Source of the DNA: Myxococcales bacterium | Lineage (GTDB): Bacteria > Myxococcota_A > Polyangia > Polyangiales > JAFGIB01 | Assembly: GCA_029880325.1 (NCBI GenBank) | Contig: JAOUOP010000012.1 | Location: 62,001-126,000 of the forward strand | DNA: 64,000 bases | Direction of reading: 5' to 3' | In this document: in pieces, positions 9,162-18,402 of the stretch | How the letters are laid out: every line of letters starts with the position of its first letter | Position numbering within the stretch: the first letter of the stretch is position 1 | The notes under the pieces: generated by a model | The model's database searches: none | Told to the model about the DNA's origin: nothing | The model's input: only the letters and a program-made list of their open reading frames with translations | Position numbers and translations under genes: made by a program

Positions 9162-9218
9162 TTTCACCGCCAGGAGCCCATGTACGCACCTGTGCGGAGA
9201 TCGCAAACTCGCCGACTT

Positions 9219-10061
9219 TCAGCTGCGCGGGCGCCGCGTGCGGATCAGCCCCTCCTGCATCACCGTCACGATGCGGGTGCCGTCGCGGCGGTACATGGTG
9301 CCCTCGATCAGCGGACGGCCGCCGTGGGCCGCCGGTGTGCGCATGGTATAGAGGGTCCAGTCGTCGAAGGGCAGAAGCTGGTGAAACCACATGGCGTGGT
9401 CGAGGCTGGCGCCGCCGTAATGGCGACCGCGCAGGCCGGCGTGGGGCAGGGTGCCGGTCATCACCAGCGACATGTCGCTGGCGAAAACCAGAAGGCCCAG
9501 GTGCAGCACAGGATCCTCGGGCAGGGCGGCGGCGGGCTTGATCCACATGCGGCGGTCGCCGCGCTCGGCCGAACGCTCCAGGTCGCCATCGCAGTCGCGC
9601 ATCTGCAGCGGCGAACCCATGCGGCCGAAGCCAAAACCACGGCCGCTGCCCGGGGTGTCGTCGGGTGCCGGCGCCTCGGGCATGGGGTCGTGGTGGGCGA
9701 TGCCGGGCTCGGGGCGCTGGAAGCTCGCCTGCAGGCTGAAGATGGTGCGCTGCTGTTGGCGGCCGACGACCGAGCGGGCGTGGAAGTTCTTGCCTTCCTT
9801 GAGGCGCTCGACGGTGTACTCGATGGGTATGCCCGGCGCCCCGGGCTGCAGGAAATAGGCGTGCAGCGAGTGGGGCTGCAGCCCCGGCACCGTGCGCGCC
9901 GCCGCCACCACGGCCTGGCCCGCCACCAGGCCGCCAAAGAGTCGCGGCGGGCCCATCTGCTGGCCGGTTTGGCCGATGAAGTGGTCGCTGCCGTCGGCTT
10001 CCACATCCAAGCGCCGCAGGGTCGCGGACACAGCTTTTTCGCTCACCCTCTGCTCTGACAT
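9219..10061 (-). CDS. Acyl-CoA thioesterase, TesB-like double hotdog
   Basis: A 280-residue protein predicted to hydrolyse acyl-CoA to free fatty acid and CoA. The first hotdog repeat contains GPPRLFGGLVAGQAVVAA and HSLHAYFLQPG, and the second contains the GLRGRHYGGASLDHAMWFHQ segment, both characteristic of TesB/acyl-CoA thioesterase II. The ATG at 10061 (MSEQRVSEK) is chosen over a longer frame whose N-terminal 38 residues look non-coding. No fatty-acid genes are adjacent. Confidence 0.88.
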   Translation of the reverse strand: MSEQRVSEKAVSATLRRLDVEADGSDHFIGQTGQQMGPPRLFGGLVAGQAVVAAARTVPGLQPHSLHAYFLQPGAPGIPIEYTVERLKEGKNFHARSVVGRQQQRTIFSLQASFQRPEPGIAHHDPMPEAPAPDDTPGSGRGFGFGRMGSPLQMRDCDGDLERSAERGDRRMWIKPAAALPEDPVLHLGLLVFASDMSLVMTGTLPHAGLRGRHYGGASLDHAMWFHQLLPFDDWTLYTMRTPAAHGGRPLIEGTMYRRDGTRIVTVMQEGLIRTRRPRS

Positions 10062-10731
10062 GGCGCGCAAGATAGCCGGCGGCGCAGCGGGCGCAAGCGG
10101 GAATTGAATTGTGTTCAAAGACGCGGCCGTGGCGGGGCGCACGCGACTGCGACCACGACCGCGTTCACGAAACACGCGCCCTGTCTGGAGCGTGATTTCG
10201 GCGAATGCCGCTTCAAAGGTAGGGGAAGGCTTGGCTGCGTCGGGGGAGCATACCGGCGCGGAGAGGACGCCGGGTCAGCGCGGGGGGGCGAGATGGCGGA
10301 GTTGCCGGCACAGCCCGCCGGATGCCGACAATTGGATGAAAGACGCACGCCGTCGCCGCTTCGCCGCCCGATGGAACACCCGGCCGGCGCCATGCCGACC
10401 GGCCGGTCCCCTCATTTTGTCGAGGGCGGCATCCCAAATGCCCACCATGTCGGTGTCGCTTTTCATCCTGAGGTTTCGCCTGGCCCGCGGGGAGAAAGCT
10501 CAACCCCGACACAGCAAGCCTTGTACGATAATGCTGTAATATTCTCCTGTGAGTGTCAATAAGCTTTGGGTGTTAACCCCGACACTTGGGGGAAAAGCCT
10601 CGCTTGACTTGGGAGCGCCGGCGGATGACCGCACCGAACATGCCAGGGCCGCCAAAAACCACCCAAGTCGAGGCCAGGTGAGGCCAGGAAAGGCGTGACT
10701 CCAGCCCACGCTGGGCGCATCTTCTCTTGCC
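10062..10731. other. Intergenic region with an 11-bp direct repeat
   Basis: A 670-bp gap between divergent genes. I find no convincing coding frame on either strand. Toward the protease gene it becomes AT-richer (10515-10575), and AACCCCGACAC occurs twice (10502-10512 and 10575-10585), 73 bases apart. The repeats flank the AT-rich part and could be regulator sites for the matrixin-like gene. Confidence 0.5.
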
Positions 10732-11628
10732 ATGCTTCGCCTCCTGCCCGCCCTGGTGGTGTTGTCGGCGCTGGTATCGGCTGCGCTGCCAACGCCGGCC
10801 CGGGCCTACTGCCGACTGACCACCGAGGATCCCGAGCCCATGATCGGCTGCGCCGCGCCCGGGACCTGGCTCGAGTGGCGCCGTCAGTGTCTGAGCTTCT
10901 CGGTGGTCGCACGAAGCGCTTCCGAGCCCGACTTCGAGCGCATCCGCGACGAGGCCAGCTTCGCCTTCGGCGCCTGGGCTGCCGCCGAGTGCGACGGCCG
11001 CCCCCTGCCGCTGGAGATCAGCCAGACCACGGAGCTGTCGAGCTGCGAGGAGCCCGAATACAACCTCTACTCGCCCAACTCCAACTCGATCATCTTCGTC
11101 GAGGACTGGTCGGGGCAAGACCTACCGCTCGAAGCCATCGGCCTGACCTCCATTCACTACAACTTCAAAGACGGCGAGATCTTGGACTCCGACATCCAGA
11201 TCAACGACTCGGGCCTGCCGCTGGCCATCTGCACGCCCGGCGATTGCCAGCGCGGCATGATCGACGTGCGCAACGTGATCGTGCACGAGGCCGGTCATTT
11301 TCTGGGCCTGGGGCATAGCAACGACAGCGAGGCCACCATGTCCTTCGAGGCCTCCTCCGGCGAGACCAAGAAGCGCGACCTGCATGCCGACGACGTGGAG
11401 GGCATCTGCGCCATGTACGGCGCGTTGCCCGAACCCGACTGTCGCGACGCCGACTTTCAGCCCGACAACGGCTTCGGTGCGCCCTGCGTGGGGCCCGAGG
11501 AGCCGCCCACGCGCACGGTTTGTTCCTGCGCCGTGCCGGGCGGGGGGGCTCGTCCGCGCTCGGGAGCGTGGCTGCTGCCGCTTTTCGCGTGCGTGCTGGG
11601 GGCGCGTTTGCGTCGCCGCCGGTGTTAG
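10732..11628 (+). CDS. Secreted matrixin-like zinc metalloprotease, MYXO-CTERM-like
   Basis: A 298-residue exported protease candidate. Residues 1-25 are a signal peptide ending at PARAYC. The metzincin zinc motif HEAGHFLGLGH is at residues 185-195 (His185, Glu186, His189, His195), with a Met-turn candidate ATMSF shortly after. The C-terminus reads CSCAVPGGG, a hydrophobic run, then RRRR, matching MYXO-CTERM anchors. The length is short for a matrixin with accessory domains, so it is probably a catalytic domain plus anchor. It is convergent with the kelch lipoprotein, with a long palindrome between them. Confidence 0.87.
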   Translation: MLRLLPALVVLSALVSAALPTPARAYCRLTTEDPEPMIGCAAPGTWLEWRRQCLSFSVVARSASEPDFERIRDEASFAFGAWAAAECDGRPLPLEISQTTELSSCEEPEYNLYSPNSNSIIFVEDWSGQDLPLEAIGLTSIHYNFKDGEILDSDIQINDSGLPLAICTPGDCQRGMIDVRNVIVHEAGHFLGLGHSNDSEATMSFEASSGETKKRDLHADDVEGICAMYGALPEPDCRDADFQPDNGFGAPCVGPEEPPTRTVCSCAVPGGGARPRSGAWLLPLFACVLGARLRRRRC

Positions 11629-11783
11629 GAGCCGCCGCAAAATAAGGTTACCAACTCGACTCCGAACCATCCCGCCCAGCTGCGTTGCGCCGCCTTCAAA
11701 TACATGGAGTATTCGCGCGGCGTCGCGCCTTGCCGGACGGGCGCCTCGAAGCCGACTTGGCAACCTTGTTTCGCGGCGGCTCC
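11628..11783. repeat. 156-bp imperfect palindromic element
   Basis: Outer arms of 30 bp at 11628-11657 and 11754-11783 are inverted copies with about four mismatches (outer ends GGAGCCGCCGC and GCGGCGGCTCC). A smaller inverted pair lies near the centre around AATAC/GTATT. The element begins at the last base of the protease stop codon and ends 17 bases from the kelch-gene stop. Size, symmetry and intergenic placement suggest a MITE- or REP-like mobile palindrome or a very large bidirectional hairpin. I see no second copy in the window. Confidence 0.75.
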
Positions 11784-11800
11784 GTAGCGGCCGCGGCGCT

Positions 11801-13135
11801 TCAGAAACACATGTCGCTGCAGTCGGCGCCGTCGTCGCGCCAGCGCAGGCAGGCTTCGCCCTCGGTGGCCTCGAGCAGCGGCTGCCAGCCGTCGCCGTCG
11901 TGGGCCCAGAGGTCGTCGATGGAGCCGCAGTCGGTCTTGCCGCCGAAGAGAAGCGCGCGGTCGCAGCTGCGGGAGTAGTGCAGGGTGTGGCTGCTGCGGC
12001 GCTCGGGGCTTTGGTGATCGACGACGGTGAAGTCGGGCGGAAACAGGCAGACGTCGAGCGCCGGCGTGTTCCACTCGTCGCCGCTCGATAGAAGCTGCCA
12101 CTGCTCACTTTCGGGATCGAAGCTCCAGGTGTCGTTGCGGTTGCCCAGGGCCTGGTCGTCGTGGCCGCCGAAGAGCAGGTAGCGATCGCGCGTCTCGTCG
12201 TGTACCAGTCCCGCCCAGAAGCGACCCTCGGGGGCGTTGCCGTCGCCGTTGCCGCGGTGCAGGCGCGTCCAACTCAGGGTCTCGAGGTCCAGGGACCAGA
12301 GGTCGGCGAAGTAGCTTGCGGCGAAATCGAACGCGCTCTCGTCGGCGCCGCCGTAGACGACCAGGGCGTCGCGCTTTCTGTCGTAGAGCGCGGAGGCGAA
12401 GAGCCGGGCCGGCGGCAGCCCTTCGCTGGGCTGGTGGCGTCGCCAGCTGCCGTCTTCGGGGTCGAAGCTGTAGAGGTCGGCCAGGGCTTCGTAGAGCAGG
12501 CCGTCGTCGGAGGCGTTGCCGCCGAAGAGCCACAGGCGCTTGCGCTTGTCGTCCCAGGCCATGGCGCCATTGACCCGCGGTGAAGGGCGTTCGCCGCTCG
12601 CCTCCACGTTATGCCAGCGCCGCTCGGAGTTATCGAAGCGGAAGAGATCGTCGTAGAGTTCGAAGCGGCTGCTCTGGGCGTCGGGCTCGCGAAAGCGGCC
12701 GCCGAAGAGCCACAGCGAGCCGTCGCCGAAGGCCGCCATGTGGCGCCCGCTGGGGCTCGGCCCCGGGCCCTCGACGCGCGTCCAGGCGTTGCAGACCTCG
12801 TCGTAGATCCAGGTTTCGTCCAGGTATTTGACCGGACCCCCCGGCGCGCACATGGCGGGGATCGAGGGGCTGCCGCCGACCACGATCAGCTCGCCGCGCT
12901 CGGGATCGTGCCCGGCGGCGTGCTCGCTGAGCCGGCCCGGTCGGGCCTCGCCCAGGCCATCGCAGCGCTCGGGCGTGGGTTCGCAGCTTTCGAGCACGGG
13001 CCTTTCGCCGACGCTGCCGGCGGCGTCGGCGCCCGCCGCGTCATCGGAGACGCTGCAGGCGCTGGCGCCCAGGCACAGCGCGAGGGCCAAGCCCCGTGCG
13101 TGGCGGTGTCGTGGGCGGCGGAGGCGTGTGGACAT
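11801..13135 (-). CDS. Kelch-repeat lipoprotein
   Basis: A 444-residue predicted lipoprotein beta-propeller. The Arg-rich N-terminus and hydrophobic core end in the lipobox GASAC near residue 27. At least five kelch blades are marked by LWLFGG, LWLFGG, LVVYGG, YLLFGG and ALLFGG, each followed about 25 residues later by a conserved Trp. Three late cysteine-containing segments, including the CSDMCF terminus, may form disulfides. Kelch propellers are binding scaffolds; no partner is evident. It is convergent with the protease gene and downstream of the LysM-MepA gene. Confidence 0.85.
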   Translation of the reverse strand: MSTRLRRPRHRHARGLALALCLGASACSVSDDAAGADAAGSVGERPVLESCEPTPERCDGLGEARPGRLSEHAAGHDPERGELIVVGGSPSIPAMCAPGGPVKYLDETWIYDEVCNAWTRVEGPGPSPSGRHMAAFGDGSLWLFGGRFREPDAQSSRFELYDDLFRFDNSERRWHNVEASGERPSPRVNGAMAWDDKRKRLWLFGGNASDDGLLYEALADLYSFDPEDGSWRRHQPSEGLPPARLFASALYDRKRDALVVYGGADESAFDFAASYFADLWSLDLETLSWTRLHRGNGDGNAPEGRFWAGLVHDETRDRYLLFGGHDDQALGNRNDTWSFDPESEQWQLLSSGDEWNTPALDVCLFPPDFTVVDHQSPERRSSHTLHYSRSCDRALLFGGKTDCGSIDDLWAHDGDGWQPLLEATEGEACLRWRDDGADCSDMCF

Positions 13136-13242
13136 GGGCCGGCAGTGTAGCCCAGGGCTACTACTGCTGTGACCCGGAAGTTTTGCGCCGGGACCTCGCC
13201 CGGTCCGGCGCGATCCAGGCCCAAGACTTCCAGGTCACCGCG

Positions 13243-14397
13243 CTACTGCTTCAGCTCCGCCCGGGCCGCCGCCTCGCGTCGGCGATCGAGCAGGGGGCGG
13301 AAGCTTTCGCATTTGGCGTCGGTGTGGTGGCAGGCGAAGCGCACATGCATGTGGTCTGCGTGCTTGGGGAAGTGGCGCACGATGCCCACCGGATGGCCGC
13401 GGCCGCTCGGATACTGAAACCAGCGATGCAGTTCGTCGCGGCTGGCGCCACGGGAGCGGGCTTCGCGATAGAGCGCGGGCTGCAGCCGGTAGTCGATAAA
13501 GACGGCTTCGAGCATGTCGCGCTCGAGCCAGTACTCGAGCAGGGTCCAGGTGCGCGCCGCGTCCAGCTCACGCGGCAGAAAGCGTCCGAAGCCGCAGACG
13601 CCCGCGGGGCAGGAGCGCTTGAAATAGGCCAGGTCGGCGTCGCGCCCGGATTGGTGGCTGCGGTGGTCGCGCATGCGGCCGCCCTTTTTCAAGCTCAGGT
13701 CGTGGATGCGCAGCTTGGGGGCCTGGGGGTGGCGTTTGGCCAGGTGGTCGAAGGCGGACACGATGCCGCGCACGGCCTCGTCGGTGCCGAAGGCGCGACC
13801 GCGCTCGCGGATTTCGTAGCCCCTGTGGCGCGGCAGCGGGCGACCGGCCTCCAGGTGGCCGCGGTCGGGGGCGCCCACCGAGTGGCTGTCGCTGCGCGGC
13901 CGCTTGGCGTAGAGCAGCAGTGTTTGACCGGCGCGGATGCGGTCGGGCTCGAGACCCGGATTCCAGCGCGCCACCTCGGCCAGGCTGACCTCGTAGCGGC
14001 GGGCGATGCCGGTGAGCGTCTCGCCGTCGCGCACGCGGTAGTCGATGCGCCGGCGGTCGCCGCCCAGGGCGATTTCCTGGCCCACCGCGATGCGGTCGGG
14101 GTTGATGTCGGGATTGTGGGCCAAAAGGTCGGCGAGCGAGATGCCGTAGTCGGCGGCGATTTCGCTGAGGGTTTCGCCCGCGGCCACGCGATGGGTCTCG
14201 GTGAGCGGACGCAGCTTGCTCGCCTGCGACTGGGCTGCATCCGTATCGGAATCGGAGTCGCGTGCACGTCGACTGCGCTCCCGTTCAGCGACCGCCGGAG
14301 TGACTGCGCACAGCGACCACAGCAGCAACAGCACCAGCGCAGGTGCGCGCGGCGGGCGCGACGCTGCCCGTTGGCTCGACAAGGCCATCCATTTCAT
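13243..14397 (-). CDS. LysM-MepA murein endopeptidase
   Basis: A 384-residue exported peptidoglycan hydrolase. A signal peptide (about residues 1-38) is followed by two LysM domains, starting at HRVAAGETLSEIA and YRVRDGETLTGIA, which bind glycan strands. The C-terminal domain matches penicillin-insensitive murein endopeptidase MepA (M74): zinc-ligand motifs HRSHQSGRDAD and HADHMHVRFAC are intact. MepA enzymes cleave D-Ala to meso-DAP cross-links in the periplasm. E. coli MepA has no LysM, so the fusion gives its own wall targeting. A second MepA-type protein is encoded at 27.7 kb. Confidence 0.9.
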   Translation of the reverse strand: MKWMALSSQRAASRPPRAPALVLLLLWSLCAVTPAVAERERSRRARDSDSDTDAAQSQASKLRPLTETHRVAAGETLSEIAADYGISLADLLAHNPDINPDRIAVGQEIALGGDRRRIDYRVRDGETLTGIARRYEVSLAEVARWNPGLEPDRIRAGQTLLLYAKRPRSDSHSVGAPDRGHLEAGRPLPRHRGYEIRERGRAFGTDEAVRGIVSAFDHLAKRHPQAPKLRIHDLSLKKGGRMRDHRSHQSGRDADLAYFKRSCPAGVCGFGRFLPRELDAARTWTLLEYWLERDMLEAVFIDYRLQPALYREARSRGASRDELHRWFQYPSGRGHPVGIVRHFPKHADHMHVRFACHHTDAKCESFRPLLDRRREAAARAELKQ

Positions 14398-14447
14398 CTA
14401 CGCCAACGTCGCGAGCTGTCGCAAAAAAGCGGCAAACCGCTGCGCGA

Positions 14448-15287
14448 ATGATGGGCAACGACTTCCTCGAACCGAGGCTGCTTGGCCGAAGCGGGCTCGT
14501 GTGCGCCCGCATGGGCATCGGCTCCGATCAGGGCCTGGATGCGGACTCCCTGTGCTGGGCCTTCGAGCGCGGCATCAACTACTTCTATTGGGGCTCCCGG
14601 CGTACGCCCGGCATGCGCGAGGCCATTGTCAGCTTGAGCCCGAGCCACCGCGAACAACTGGTGGTTGCGGTCCAGAGCTACGATCCGACGGGGCTTTTGT
14701 TGCCGCGCACCTTTCGACGCGGCCTCTCCGAGCTGGGGCTCGACTACGCCGACGTGCTGATCCTGGGCAAGCGCGACGGGGAGGTCAGCTCACGCATCGA
14801 AAAGGCGGTGCTCGCGCTCAAGGATGCGGGCCTCGTGCGAACGCTCTGCGTCAGCGCCCACGACCGCTCCATGTTCGCGCGGCACCTGGCCCGCGGCATC
14901 TACGACCTCATCATGGTGCGCTACAACTGCGCCCACCCCGGTGCCGAACGCGAGGTCTTCCCTTTGATCGACGCCATGGAACAACCACCGGGGGTTATCG
15001 TCTACAACGCCACGCGCTGGGGGCAGCTCTTCGACCCGGCTTTCATGCCGTCGGGGGAAGTCACTCCCGAGCCGACCCACCTCTACCGCCACGCGCTCTC
15101 CCACCGGCGCGTCGACATGGTGCTGACGGCGCCGGCGACCCGCGCCCAGCTCGCGCAGAACCTGGAGGCGCTCGAAAAGGGTCCGCTCGATGACGACGAA
15201 CGCGCCTGGCTCGCGCGCGTGGGCCGGCATGTGCACGGGCTGAGCCCCAACTCGCGCTGGGACTTTCTCTTCCGCGCCAAGAAGTGA
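14448..15287 (+). CDS. Aldo/keto reductase-fold protein with altered active site
   Basis: A 279-residue cytoplasmic protein with the TIM-barrel order of aldo/keto reductases: LGRSGLVCARMGIG, FERGINYFYWG, LSELGLDYADVLIL and VRTLCVSAHD. The catalytic tetrad does not follow the family: the Asp of the usual NFFDTA is Tyr, the expected ATK lysine is replaced in VAVQSYD, and the LHxPD histidine is missing in LILGKRD. It may have lost reductase chemistry or belong to a divergent subfamily. The start is one of the two adjacent ATGs at 14448 and 14451. Confidence 0.75.
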   Translation: MMGNDFLEPRLLGRSGLVCARMGIGSDQGLDADSLCWAFERGINYFYWGSRRTPGMREAIVSLSPSHREQLVVAVQSYDPTGLLLPRTFRRGLSELGLDYADVLILGKRDGEVSSRIEKAVLALKDAGLVRTLCVSAHDRSMFARHLARGIYDLIMVRYNCAHPGAEREVFPLIDAMEQPPGVIVYNATRWGQLFDPAFMPSGEVTPEPTHLYRHALSHRRVDMVLTAPATRAQLAQNLEALEKGPLDDDERAWLARVGRHVHGLSPNSRWDFLFRAKK

Positions 15288-15302
15288 CGGCGGGCGCTGG
15301 CT

Positions 15303-15319
15303 ACCGGCCACTGGCCGGT
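15303..15319. promoter_or_regulatory. Perfect palindrome upstream of ppsA
   Basis: ACCGGCCA-C-TGGCCGGT, two 8-bp arms around one base, lies between the reductase stop and the preferred ppsA start at 15347. No T-run follows, so an operator is more likely than a terminator. It is one reason I prefer the later ppsA start. Confidence 0.4.
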
Positions 15320-15346
15320 TCCGGGCACGCGCTTATTGATCCACGC

Positions 15347-17662
15347 GTGAACCAGCATCAGACCGCCGCCGACCCTCCGGACGTCCTCGCCTTCGCCGAG
15401 ATCCGCAAGCAACACGTGCAGCTGGCCGGCGGCAAGGGTAGTAACCTCGGCGAGCTTGCCGCCGCCGGCTTTCCCGTGCCGCCGGGCTTCGTGGTCACCG
15501 CTTCGGCCTACCTGCGCGCCATGGACGCCGCTGGCATTCGCGGGCAGCTGCTCGAACGCTCGCGCCAGCTGCCCCTGGATGACACGGACGACACCCGCGC
15601 CCTCGACGCCCTCAGCGGCGAGCTCAAGGCCCTGGTCGAGCGCGCCGCCATGCCCGAGGCGCTGCGCCAGGCCGTCACCGACGCCTACCGGAGCCTCGGG
15701 GCGCCCGCGCTGCGCGTGGCGGTGCGCTCCTCGGCCACCCTGGAGGACAGCGCCGGCAGCTCCTTCGCTGGCATGAACGAGACCTTCACCAATGTGCAGG
15801 GCGACGACGGGCTCATCGACGCCATCGTGCGCTGCTGGACCAGTGTCTGGGGCAGCCGCGTGCTCGCCTACCGCAAGAGCCAGGGCATCGATGAAGAGCC
15901 GGCCATCGCCGTGGTGGTGCAGACCATGGTCGATGCCGAAGCCTCGGGCGTGATGTTCACGGCCGACCCTGCAAGCGGCGACCGCGGTCGCGTGGTGATC
16001 GAGGCGGCTTTTGGTCTCGGGGAAGTCGTGGTTGGCGGCCAGGTCGAGCCCGACACCTACGTGCTCGCAAAGCAGGGCAAGCGACTTTTGTCGGCGCACC
16101 TGGGCGACAAGACCCATCGCCTGGAGCGCGACCCCGGGGGCGGCACCCGCCGCGTCGAGCTTCAGGGCGAAGAGCGCACCGCGCGCGTGCTCGACGACGC
16201 GCAGCTGATGGAGCTTTTGGACTTCGCCGAGCGCATCGAAGGCCACTACGGCTGTCCTCAGGACATCGAATGGGCCTACCAGGGCGGTCAGGCTCGCATT
16301 CTGCAGACGCGCCCGATCACCACACTCGGCGCCGAGGCGGGCACCGATGTCGAGCCCGCGGCGCCCGGCGGCACACTGCTGCTCACTGGCCTCGGCGCCT
16401 CGCCCGGCCGCGTGGTCGGCCGCGTGCGCAAGCTCGAGGGCCCCGAGCAGGGGCATCTGCTGCAAAAGGGCGAGATCCTGGTGGCCCAGATGACGACGCC
16501 GGACTGGGTACCGGTGCTGCGTCGGGCCGCCGCCCTGGTCACCGACAGCGGCGGCATGACCTGCCACGCCGCCATCGTCAGCCGCGAGCTGCGCATCCCC
16601 TGCGTGGTCGGCACCCGCAGCGCCACCCAGACCCTGCGCGACGGCGAGCTGGTCACCGTCGACGGCAAGAAGGGTCAGGTGCTGGAGGGTGACGTCGCAG
16701 GCGGCTCTGCCGAGGCGCCGGTGAGCGTTGGCCACGAGTTGTCGGCCATGCCCGTGCGCGAAAACCTCGGCACCCGCATCATGGTCAACCTCGCCATCGC
16801 CGAGCGCGCCGAGCAGGTGGCGGCCCAGGCGGTCGACGGTGTGGGCCTTCTGCGCGCCGAGTTCATGATCACCGACGCCCTCGAGGGCGCCCACCCCAAG
16901 TTGCTGATGGAAGAAGGGCGCAGCGAGGAATTCATCGAGCGTATGACCGCTTCGGTCCTGGCCATCGCACGCCCCTTCGCCCCGCGCCCGGTGATCTACC
17001 GCAGCTACGACTTTCGCAGCAACGAGTTCCGCAAGCTGCGCGGTGGTGATCGCTTCGAGCCGAGCGAGGAAAACCCCATGATCGGCTATCGCGGCTGCTA
17101 TCGCTACGTGCAGGAGCCGGCGCTCTTCCAACTCGAACTCGAGGTGCTGGCACGGGTGCGCGAGCAATCCCCCAACGTGCAGTTGATGATTCCCTTTGTG
17201 CGCACGCTCTGGGAGCTGCAAGCTTGCTTCGCCCTGCTCGACGCCCACCGCCTGGGCCGCGACCGCCAGCTCGAGCGCTGGGTGATGGCCGAAGTGCCGT
17301 CGGTGGTCTACCGCATTCCGGACTACGCCAAGCTCGGAGTCAGCGGCGTCTCCATCGGCACCAACGACCTGACCCAGCTGATGCTCGGCGTCGACCGCGA
17401 CTCCGAGCTATGCGCCGAGCTCTTCGACGAAGCTGACGCTGCCGTGCTCGACGCCATCGCCCGCATCATCTCCGCCGCCCGCGCCCACGGCCTCAAGAGT
17501 TCGCTCTGCGGCCAGGCCCCGAGTAATCGGCCGGCCTTTGCCGAGCACCTCGTCCGCTACGGCATCGACTCGATCTCGGTCAACCCCGACAGCGTCGACC
17601 AGGTGCGCCAGGTGGTGGGCGCGGCCGAACGCAGGGTGTTGCTCGAAGCGGCGCGAAAGTAG
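15347..17662 (+). CDS. ppsA: Phosphoenolpyruvate synthase
   Basis: Converts pyruvate, ATP and water to PEP, AMP and phosphate, the entry step of gluconeogenesis from pyruvate. The protein is about 771 residues with an N-terminal ATP-grasp domain ([10 protein letters not shown]), a central phosphohistidine domain with the catalytic His407 in [13 protein letters not shown], and a C-terminal PEP/pyruvate TIM barrel ending with the SLCGQAPS motif, whose Cys is catalytic in the family. The GTG at 15347 is chosen; a GTG at 15284 overlapping the previous stop would add 21 residues that look non-coding. Confidence 0.93.
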   Translation: MNQHQTAADPPDVLAFAEIRKQHVQLAGGKGSNLGELAAAGFPVPPGFVVTASAYLRAMDAAGIRGQLLERSRQLPLDDTDDTRALDALSGELKALVERAAMPEALRQAVTDAYRSLGAPALRVAVRSSATLEDSAGSSFAGMNETFTNVQGDDGLIDAIVRCWTSVWGSRVLAYRKSQGIDEEPAIAVVVQTMVDAEASGVMFTADPASGDRGRVVIEAAFGLGEVVVGGQVEPDTYVLAKQGKRLLSAHLGDKTHRLERDPGGGTRRVELQGEERTARVLDDAQLMELLDFAERIEGHYGCPQDIEWAYQGGQARILQTRPITTLGAEAGTDVEPAAPGGTLLLTGLGASPGRVVGRVRKLEGPEQGHLLQKGEILVAQMTTPDWVPVLRRAAALVTDSGGMTCHAAIVSRELRIPCVVGTRSATQTLRDGELVTVDGKKGQVLEGDVAGGSAEAPVSVGHELSAMPVRENLGTRIMVNLAIAERAEQVAAQAVDGVGLLRAEFMITDALEGAHPKLLMEEGRSEEFIERMTASVLAIARPFAPRPVIYRSYDFRSNEFRKLRGGDRFEPSEENPMIGYRGCYRYVQEPALFQLELEVLARVREQSPNVQLMIPFVRTLWELQACFALLDAHRLGRDRQLERWVMAEVPSVVYRIPDYAKLGVSGVSIGTNDLTQLMLGVDRDSELCAELFDEADAAVLDAIARIISAARAHGLKSSLCGQAPSNRPAFAEHLVRYGIDSISVNPDSVDQVRQVVGAAERRVLLEAARK

Positions 17663-17724
17663 CTCCGCGCACGGCGTCAGGGGCGGGCTTGCGCATCGGC
17701 TGCGATTGCGGCCTAAATGCCGCC

Positions 17725-18243
17725 ATGCTCTACGAACTCGAAGGCAAGCGTCCGCAGCTGGACGAAAGCGTATTCGTCGCAGACTCGGCCCACGTTATCG
17801 GCCAGGTGGTGGCCGAGCGCGACGCCAGCATCTGGTTCAACGTGGTGATCCGTGCCGACAACGACCTGATTCACATCGGCAGCGGCAGCAACATCCAGGA
17901 CGCCTCGGTGCTGCACACCGACGAGGGCCTGCAGGTGCGCATCGGTCGCGGGGTCACCGTCGGTCACAAGGTCATGCTGCACGGCTGCAGCATCGGCGAC
18001 TACTCGCTGATCGGCATCGGCGCGGTGGTGCTCAACCGGGCCCGCATCGGCAAGCATTGCCTGATCGGCGCCGGCGCCCTGATCACCGAGGGCAAAGAGA
18101 TCCCCGACGGCTCGGTGGTGATGGGCGCACCGGGCAAGGTGGTGCGCGAGGTCAGCGCCGCCCAGCGCATGATGCTCGAGGGTTCGGCCGCCCATTACAT
18201 CCGCAACGCCGCCCGCTTCAAGACCAGCTGCAAGCCGCTTTGA
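17725..18243 (+). CDS. Gamma-class carbonic anhydrase family protein
   Basis: A 172-residue left-handed beta-helix trimer of the gamma-carbonic anhydrase/YrdA family. Hexapeptide repeats run from residue 20 to about 150. The three zinc-ligand histidines are visible in VLHTD and VGHKVMLHG. Family members bind zinc or iron; some interconvert CO2 and bicarbonate, while many are of unknown activity. The ATG at 17725 (MLYELEGK) is chosen; a TTG at 17689 is the only longer option. It lies 62 bases after ppsA on the same strand. Confidence 0.9.
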   Translation: MLYELEGKRPQLDESVFVADSAHVIGQVVAERDASIWFNVVIRADNDLIHIGSGSNIQDASVLHTDEGLQVRIGRGVTVGHKVMLHGCSIGDYSLIGIGAVVLNRARIGKHCLIGAGALITEGKEIPDGSVVMGAPGKVVREVSAAQRMMLEGSAAHYIRNAARFKTSCKPL

Positions 18244-18402
18244 GGCCGGCTGCACGCGCTCTGCACAGGCGGCGTTTGTGTCCTGTTTTCCCGGGTTTTT
18301 GCGGGCTTTTCGGGAGGGCGACGCCGCTCGGCGGAGCAATTTGAAAGAAGTGCAAATCGGGGGTAGGGTCCCGCCCTCTGTTGACCCGCGGGAGTCTCCA
18401 TC

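Noticed and set aside
15083..17248. A 721-codon minus-strand ORF
   Set aside because: It is antisense to ppsA, whose motifs are complete. Long open antisense frames are expected at this GC content; composition is Ala/Gly/His-rich without a domain.
18270..18320. A T-rich stretch after the carbonic anhydrase gene as a terminator
   Set aside because: The possible stem (CCCG/CGGG) is only 4 bp and the T-runs are interrupted.
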